64,000 nt of DNA, taken from positions 682,001 through 746,000 of the forward strand of contig NZ_SGXJ01000003.1 of assembly GCF_004216905.1 (NCBI RefSeq). The letters are read 5' to 3'. The notes under the pieces are model-generated. The model saw only the letters and a list, made by a program, of their open reading frames with translations, was not told the DNA's origin and ran no database searches. The translations under genes and the position numbers were made by a program. Within the stretch, counting starts at the first letter, position 1. Each line of letters begins with the position of its first letter. Below are positions 59,357-64,000 of this stretch, piece by piece. The DNA is from Kribbella sp. VKM Ac-2569. GTDB lineage: Bacteria > Actinomycetota > Actinomycetes > Propionibacteriales > Kribbellaceae.

Positions 59357-60295
59357 GTGACTCCTGGGACCTCTGCACCTGCCGCCGGCCTGTGCTCGAC
59401 GTTCTGTCGGGTACTGCAGGAGCCGTTGCCCGGTACGGCGGTCGTCGCGACCGGATGGGTCCTTGTCGAGCAGCCCGGTCCGTGGGGTGCGAAGGCCCCG
59501 ACACAGAGTCACCTCGACCCGGTATTCGGTGGATCCTTCGACGACGAGTGCAAGAAGGTCGACGTACGGTTCGGCCTGATCCGCTCCCCTGGCCGGCACG
59601 CCGACTCGGTCGAGCGGGCGCACCAGGTCTTCGTCGCGTCCACGAGGCCAGGGAATTCGTGGCTGCTCGGGGGCCGGGTCACCGATCCGTCCGAACTCAA
59701 CGACCTCGATCTCGGCGCGGTCGCCCGTGGTGATCGCGCGGCAGCCGCTGCGTCACTGCCTGTCCTGACGCCGGTCGACGATCCGATCGTGCTGGTCTGT
59801 ACCAACGGGAAGCGCGACGAGTGTTGCGCCGTACTCGGCCGGCCGTTGGTGTCGGGGCTCGCTGAGCGCGTGCCGGGGCGGGTATGGGAGGCCAATCATC
59901 TCGGCGGGCACCGGTTCGCGCCAACCGCGACGTACCTGCCGGCCGGGACCATGCACGGGCATCTCACGGTCGACACCGCGGTCAAGGTGCTGGCCGCGGC
60001 CGACCGTGGCGAAACAGTATTGACCGGGCTGCGCGGCAGGTCCACCTGGACCAAGCGCGGTCAGGTCGCCGAGGTCGCCGTACGTTCATTGATCGGAGAT
60101 TTCTCACTGGATTCGTTGGAAGTCGTCGGCGAAGGCGCCGACACTGTCACTGTCCAGCATGCCGACGGGCGGTCGTGGATCGTGCCGGTCACCAGCGCAC
60201 CAGCCGATCCACCCCGTCCGGACTCCTGCGGAAAGGAACCGTTCGCCATGTCGATTCTGCACGCCGGTACCCCAGTGTCAGGCTCAGCGCGATGA
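59357..60295 (+). CDS. Sucrase/ferredoxin-like (thioredoxin-fold [2Fe-2S]) protein
   Basis: 312 aa. The family is named after a sucrase annotation but the domain is a thioredoxin-like ferredoxin. The N-terminal half has W-V-L-V-E-Q-P-G-P-W-G, a hallmark of the family. The cluster-binding region is C-T-N-G-K-R-D-E-C-C (about 153-162), followed by H-L-G-G-H-R-F-A-P. The partner and electron flow are unknown. GTG at 59357 has a leaderless -10 box. Its stop overlaps the carbonic anhydrase start by 4 nt (ATGA), so the two are translated together. Confidence 0.84.
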   Translation: MTPGTSAPAAGLCSTFCRVLQEPLPGTAVVATGWVLVEQPGPWGAKAPTQSHLDPVFGGSFDDECKKVDVRFGLIRSPGRHADSVERAHQVFVASTRPGNSWLLGGRVTDPSELNDLDLGAVARGDRAAAAASLPVLTPVDDPIVLVCTNGKRDECCAVLGRPLVSGLAERVPGRVWEANHLGGHRFAPTATYLPAGTMHGHLTVDTAVKVLAAADRGETVLTGLRGRSTWTKRGQVAEVAVRSLIGDFSLDSLEVVGEGADTVTVQHADGRSWIVPVTSAPADPPRPDSCGKEPFAMSILHAGTPVSGSAR

Positions 60296-60789
60296 GCGGC
60301 GGGTTCGACGACCTGCTCGCCGCCAACGCGGACTACGCCGCCGACTTCCACTACGGCGGATTCGACGGCATCGCCCATGCCGGGATCGGCCTGGTCACCT
60401 GCATGGACTCGCGGATCCCGCCGCTGGAGATGCTCGGACTCAAGCCCGGCGACGCGAAGGTCCTGCGGTCCGCCGGCGGGCGGGTCACCGAGATCACGAT
60501 GACCGGCCTGATCCTCGGCGTCCAACTGCTCGGCGTCCGGCGGATCATGATCATCCCGCACACCCGCTGCGCGATGGCTGCCATGTCCGAGGACGAACTC
60601 CGCGAGAAGGTCGAACTGGCCGCCGGGAAACCGGCCGGTTACCTGCCGATCTCGGTCATCCCCGACCAGCTCGAAGCCCTCCGCCGCGACGTCGCCGCCG
60701 TCCGCGAACACCCGCTGATCGGCGACGACATCCTCGTCGGCGGCTTCATGTACGACGTGGACAACGGCCGCCTCTCCGAGATCGACTGA
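60292..60789 (+). CDS. Beta-carbonic anhydrase, cytosolic
   Basis: 165 aa. It interconverts carbon dioxide and bicarbonate. Zinc ligands Cys37, His90 and Cys93 are visible in T-C-M-D-S-R and H-T-R-C, with the catalytic Asp39-Arg41 dyad. R-S-A-G-G-R-V-T is the next conserved block. It is a short actinobacterial beta class (about 165 aa) related to Rv1284. It is translationally coupled to the ferredoxin-like gene. Another beta-carbonic anhydrase, a lipoprotein, is encoded convergently 304 bp away. Confidence 0.92.
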   Translation: MSGGFDDLLAANADYAADFHYGGFDGIAHAGIGLVTCMDSRIPPLEMLGLKPGDAKVLRSAGGRVTEITMTGLILGVQLLGVRRIMIIPHTRCAMAAMSEDELREKVELAAGKPAGYLPISVIPDQLEALRRDVAAVREHPLIGDDILVGGFMYDVDNGRLSEID

Positions 60790-60979
60790 CCCGCGCGTCT
60801 CCGGTCACCAGGTCCTGTCCTCTGTGACCACCGCTGCCACCCAGCTGCCACACCAGGAGCGACCAGCCACACCCCGGTTTCCGGCAAGGCAGGCGTTCCG
60901 CGCGACAGCCGACCGGCCCCGTCGAGCCGCCCGGCGTTCCGCACACCCGAGTCTGAGGAGCGCGCGTCAGGAGAGCCGA

Positions 60980-61049
60980 GGTTATCCCTTCGCGTGCAGG
61001 GTTCTCCCTTCGTACATCAGTAGAGAACCCACAACGCGAGGGGATAACC
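60980..61049. repeat. 70-bp palindromic repeat, copy B
   Basis: Arms of 27 bp (60980-61006 and 61023-61049) match as inverted repeats at 23 positions around a 16-nt loop. It closely matches copy A at 17271-17340 including the loop and the GGGATAACCCGT right flank. It lies in the 304-bp gap between the two convergent carbonic anhydrase genes. The rest of the gap shows no gene I can support. Confidence 0.7.
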
Positions 61050-61093
61050 CGTCGTGCTCACTGCTCCTCTTGCCCCGGGGTAGGTCGTGTTGA

Positions 61094-61801
61094 TCAGGGT
61101 TCGAGGGTCACCTTGCCGGTGTCGAGTTCGTAGTAGGCGCCGGCCAGGTGGAGGGTGCCAGATTTCTCCAGTGGGGCGATGACGGGTGACTGGCGGAGTT
61201 CGGCGAGGACGTGGGTGACGTTCGCGTGGACGGCGTTGGTGAGGCGGTCGCCGGGTTTGCCGGAGATCTGGCGGACGGCTGGGGCGAGGGTGTCCACGAG
61301 GTAGCCGAGCTTGCCGGGGTGGGCGGTGGGCTTGTCGAGGGCCTTGATGGTGGCGTCCAGGGCGCCGCAGCGTTGGTGGCCGAGGACGAGCAGGAGCGGG
61401 GTGTGGAGTTCGGCGACTCCGAACTCCAGGCTGCCGATCACGGACTGGTCGAGTGCTCCGCCTGCGCTGCGTACGACGACCAGGTCGCCTAGGCCCTGGT
61501 CGAAGACGAGCTCGATCGGCACGCGGGAGTCCACGCAACCGAGGATCGTCGCGAACGGGTGCTGTCCTTTGCTCACTGCGATCCGCCGGGCGATCCCCTC
61601 GTCAAGATCCTGCTCCTGCGCGGCGACGAACCGCACGTTACCCGCCCGCAACCGCTCGAGCGCCTGGTTGCCATCAGCAACCACACTTCCGGTCGGCGGC
61701 ACTGTTCCCACCACCGGCTCCTCAGACCGTTGATTCCCACATCCGACCAGTCCTACTGCCAGAGCGGTGGTGAGAATGCTGCGGCGCGACGGGGTGTTCA
61801 T
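61094..61801 (-). CDS. Beta-carbonic anhydrase lipoprotein
   Basis: 235 aa. The N-terminus R-R-S-I-L-T-T-A-L-A-V-G-L-V-G-C has a lipobox (Cys21) and a double Arg, so it is exported, possibly by Tat, and anchored to the outer face of the membrane. The beta-CA domain has Cys89, Asp91, Arg93 (G-C-V-D-S-R) and His142, Cys145 (H-Q-R-C). It resembles the transmembrane/secreted beta-CAs of mycobacteria (Rv3273-like domain). GAGGAG precedes the ATG. It would hydrate carbon dioxide outside the cell. Confidence 0.9.
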   Translation of the reverse strand: MNTPSRRSILTTALAVGLVGCGNQRSEEPVVGTVPPTGSVVADGNQALERLRAGNVRFVAAQEQDLDEGIARRIAVSKGQHPFATILGCVDSRVPIELVFDQGLGDLVVVRSAGGALDQSVIGSLEFGVAELHTPLLLVLGHQRCGALDATIKALDKPTAHPGKLGYLVDTLAPAVRQISGKPGDRLTNAVHANVTHVLAELRQSPVIAPLEKSGTLHLAGAYYELDTGKVTLEP

Positions 61802-61935
61802 CAGCTCGATCTCCTCACGCGCGGACGGCGGGGCGGTGCCATCTCATCGACCGTAGCAGATTGCATACAGTCTGCAGTACCCACGAACACTGAGGATCTC
61901 TCGGATCCCGCCCCGAAATCTGATAGACAGCCCTT

Positions 61936-63258
61936 ATGAGACTCCGCCCCAGCTCATTCCACCGCTCCCTGGTCGCCGGTGCCCTGGCGCTGACTGCCGT
62001 TCTCTCCGGCGCACCGATCGCTCAGGCACTCCCAGCCACTGCGCCAGCGTTCCGCGGTGGACCGGTCACAGGCTGCCTGGACCACTCGATCGTCGGCACA
62101 GTCGAGGAGCAGCGACTCAGCCGGGGCGTCAACGGCGGCCCGTCGGTGCCCGCGGAGATCCTGCGCCGCTCAGGCTTCGACCGCCAGGTCGCCCTGTTCA
62201 CCCAACTCCTGTGTCGCGTCCCCAGCCGTCAGGCCGCCGCAACCCTCGTACGCACACAAGGCGAGGCCCTCTGGCGTACGGCGACCCAACGCGCCCAACG
62301 TGCCCAGCAAGGCACCGACGCGCTACCCGCAACAGACGACCGCGGCCTGTACTGGGCGCGCATCTCGATGGCCCTCGCCCTGCGCCAATGGCAACCAGCC
62401 TTCGGCCTCGGTACGACGGAACGCGCGAACCTGATCCGCTCGTTCGAGTATGCCTCCCGCGGTATCACCAGCACCCGCTTCACCCCGGGCGTCCGCAAGA
62501 TCCTCGTCACCGGCTTCGACCCGTTCACGCTGGACGCGGACATCCGGATCGGCAACCCGTCCGGCGCCAACGCGCTGACGCTCGACGGTCAGCGCTGGCG
62601 GGTGAACGGGACGACGTACGAGATCCAGACGGTGATGTTCCCGGTGCGGTACACCGACTTCGACGAGAACATGGTCGAGAACGCGCTCGCACCGCACTAC
62701 CGCCCCGGTCCGCAGCACGCCGACCTGGTGATGACAGCGAGCCAGGGCCGGGTGGGCATCTTCGATCTCGAGGTCTTCAACGGACGTCGGCGTTCGGTCA
62801 GCTCGATCGGCGACAACAACAACCTCTGGGGCGGCGGCACGATCAGCGCCCCGGTCGTCTCCCCCAGCATGCCGACAGGCCCCGAGTGGCTGACCTCGAG
62901 CCTGCCGCTCGCGCGGATGGCGCAGACCGAGGTCCCGCCGTTCCGGACCCGCGTCAACACCTCCGTGCTGGAGATCCCCGCCGGCGAGACCACACCGGTC
63001 CGTCGGCCAGACGGTCCCACGGCCGGTTCGATCGCCTCCGAAGGGGCGGGCGGTGGCTACCTCTCCAATGAAGTTGCCTACCGCAACACTCTGCAGCGCG
63101 ATCTGCTCGACCCGTCGATGCCGGCCGGGCACCTGCACGTCCCGGTGCTGTCGTTCGACCTCGCGAACAAGACCGCCATCACCGACCCGACGTACGAGGC
63201 GAACCGCGACGCGATCGTCGCTGGCGCCCACGCGATCCTGCGCTCCGCCCTCTCGTGA
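61936..63258 (+). CDS. Secreted pyroglutamyl-peptidase-like protein (C15), Cys-to-Ser
   Basis: 440 aa. Signal peptide about 1-32 (A-I-A-Q-A-L). An alpha-helical region (about 50-180) precedes a C15-like domain that starts I-L-V-T-G-F-D-P-F. N-P-S-G-A-N, V-M-F-P-V-R-Y-T-D-F and S-Q-G-R match the family. In place of the catalytic Cys (family A-G-x-x-V-C-N) there is G-G-G-Y-L-S-N with Ser377; the His of H-V-P is kept (His401), as is a Glu in D-L-E-V-F-N. It may therefore be a pseudo-enzyme or a serine variant. A weak TAGACA box lies 6 nt before ATG 61936. Confidence 0.8.
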   Translation: MRLRPSSFHRSLVAGALALTAVLSGAPIAQALPATAPAFRGGPVTGCLDHSIVGTVEEQRLSRGVNGGPSVPAEILRRSGFDRQVALFTQLLCRVPSRQAAATLVRTQGEALWRTATQRAQRAQQGTDALPATDDRGLYWARISMALALRQWQPAFGLGTTERANLIRSFEYASRGITSTRFTPGVRKILVTGFDPFTLDADIRIGNPSGANALTLDGQRWRVNGTTYEIQTVMFPVRYTDFDENMVENALAPHYRPGPQHADLVMTASQGRVGIFDLEVFNGRRRSVSSIGDNNNLWGGGTISAPVVSPSMPTGPEWLTSSLPLARMAQTEVPPFRTRVNTSVLEIPAGETTPVRRPDGPTAGSIASEGAGGGYLSNEVAYRNTLQRDLLDPSMPAGHLHVPVLSFDLANKTAITDPTYEANRDAIVAGAHAILRSALS

Positions 63259-63293
63259 TCAGAATAGTGGTCATGTGATCACTATTCTGGTCA
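63256..63293. terminator. Bidirectional palindromic terminator
   Basis: TGATCAGAATAGTG and CACTATTCTGGTCA flank a 10-nt centre, forming a 14-bp stem with one mismatch. It overlaps the stop codons of both convergent genes (TGA 63256-63258, minus-strand TGA 63291-63293). A/T content is unusually high for this DNA. Confidence 0.65.
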
Positions 63294-64000
63294 CAGCTTG
63301 AGGAGGTCGGCCGTCCGGACCGGCAGGCCCGTCTCGAAGGAACGGTTCGCGGCCAGCCCGGTCACCAGCGCCAGCGCCGCCTGTCGCGCGTCGGCGATGT
63401 CTGCACCATCAGTCGGGTCGTCGTCGAGAAGCGCCGCCAGAACTCGCGCGTCGGCGCCTCCATGGCCCGCATGATCATGGTCGACCGTGTGATCGACGGG
63501 CGGCTTCCACAACGGCCGCAAGGTGATGCTCGTCCGGCCCGCGGTCGGCGCGGCCACGTCGCCGTGGACCCATCCCTTGGCCGACTCGACCCGGTGGTGA
63601 GGCATGGTAAATGTCGACTCTTCGACATGCAGCTCGAGCCGGCCGGCGGATCCGTTGAACATCACGCGGTAGCCCTCGGCCGGCGAGTACGCCGTCAAGT
63701 GGTACGTCATCGTCGCCCCGCTGTCGTACGAGACGAGGAGCGCCATGTCGTCCTCGATCGAGACACCTGGGGCGAAGACATTGCGATCCCGGTAGTAGCC
63801 GTCCTCCGCCTCGGCCTCCAGGTACAGCTCGCGCAGCGTCGTGTTGCGGGCCAGGTGCAGCGCGAACGGATCGTCCACAGCCTCCGCCGAACCGTTGACC
63901 CGCGAGTAGTCCCGCGCGTACCCGTGCCGGTGCCCAGGCCCGTAGAAGGCCAACTGCCCTTGCCCGTACACGATCCGCGGTTCAGCGCCCAGCCACCAGT
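63291..64000 (-). CDS. Gfo/Idh/MocA-family oxidoreductase, 3' part
   Basis: 236 codons of the C-terminal part, open to the window edge, so the start is missing. H-D-H-A-G-H-G-G-A-D-A-R-V-L-A-A-L-L and the beta-sheet segment R-L-E-L-H-V-E-E-S resemble the C-terminal domain of large Gfo/Idh proteins used in sugar catabolism. The NAD(P)-binding domain must lie beyond 64000. The visible frame contains an in-frame GTG at 63971, but coding continues beyond it (W-W-L-G-A-E-P-R-I). Confidence 0.78.
   Translation of the reverse strand, partial: WWLGAEPRIVYGQGQLAFYGPGHRHGYARDYSRVNGSAEAVDDPFALHLARNTTLRELYLEAEAEDGYYRDRNVFAPGVSIEDDMALLVSYDSGATMTYHLTAYSPAEGYRVMFNGSAGRLELHVEESTFTMPHHRVESAKGWVHGDVAAPTAGRTSITLRPLWKPPVDHTVDHDHAGHGGADARVLAALLDDDPTDGADIADARQAALALVTGLAANRSFETGLPVRTADLLKL

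Noticed and set aside
60824..61093. 89-codon plus-strand frame between the two carbonic anhydrases
   Set aside because: Arg/Pro/Ala-rich, runs through the 70-bp palindrome, no ribosome binding site and no motif.
61017..61538. Minus-strand frame containing T-T-G-Y-P-L-A-L-W-V-L-Y, similar to a peptide near 17.3 kb
   Set aside because: The shared peptide reflects the shared 70-bp DNA repeat read in one frame, not a protein family.
1..64000. tRNA, rRNA and known riboswitches
   Set aside because: I read the gaps between genes for cloverleaf-like or conserved RNA sequences and found none I could support; a covariance-model search would be decisive.

Overview
The window is high-GC DNA with actinobacterial gene content. 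It has a SepH-type septation protein, an LprG-like lipoprotein next to a P55-like exporter, a DUF5998 protein, a DUF2630 protein, an F420/PPOX-type oxidoreductase and many GTG starts. Several genes have a TANNNT box 5-7 nt before the start codon, the layout of leaderless actinobacterial transcripts. The gene mix and codon style fit a soil Propionibacteriales organism such as Kribbella. The genus is my inference and was not tested. It looks like ordinary chromosome: I see no rRNA, tRNA, CRISPR array, prophage, transposase or replication origin.

Layout. 0-8 kb: NAD(P)H-binding protein, propionate-type CoA ligase, threonine dehydratase, rhomboid protease, CmrA-like exporter, amino-acid permease, DUF389 membrane protein. 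8-12.4 kb: TrmB/LuxR-type regulator, secreted HNH nuclease, MBL hydrolase, YaaA and an aldo/keto reductase. 12.4-17.3 kb: aminopeptidase N, SepH, then a tiny ORF with five consecutive Cys codons ahead of a small unknown gene. 17.5-20.8 kb: two regulator/target pairs with visible operators (HxlR with an NmrA-like protein; TetR with a DHA2 exporter). 20.8-29.4 kb: a sugar or sugar-acid catabolic cluster (ABC transporter, epimerase/dehydrogenase, mannonate-dehydratase-like enolase enzyme, ROK repressor, Gfo/Idh oxidoreductase) framed by two copies of one 23-bp operator-like site. 29.4-42 kb: mixed metabolic genes, secreted subtilase, thymidine kinase/sulfurtransferase pair, FtsX-type ABC exporter, P1 peptidase, DUF2087 regulator. 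42-49.6 kb: GNAT/acyl-CoA synthetase fusion, SLC13-like permease, AMP-dependent ligase, FetB-like permease and small proteins. 49.6-54.4 kb: NarL-type two-component system divergent from an ABC exporter. 54.5-59.3 kb: GyrA/ParC-like subunit and the LprG/MFS operon. 59.3-61.8 kb: sucrase-ferredoxin protein coupled to a beta-carbonic anhydrase, facing a second, lipoprotein beta-carbonic anhydrase. 61.9-64 kb: a secreted pyroglutamyl-peptidase-like protein with Ser at the active Cys position, and a truncated Gfo/Idh gene running off the end.

The least expected signals are non-coding. There are two copies of a 70-bp palindromic element with a conserved loop (17271-17340, 60980-61049), both between convergent genes. 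There are two copies of a 97-98-bp element with terminal inverted repeats (712-809, 41345-41441). A tandem 73-bp repeat carries an 18-bp palindrome (42109-42283). The poly-cysteine leader peptide (16730-16774) suggests cysteine-responsive control of an uncharacterised gene.
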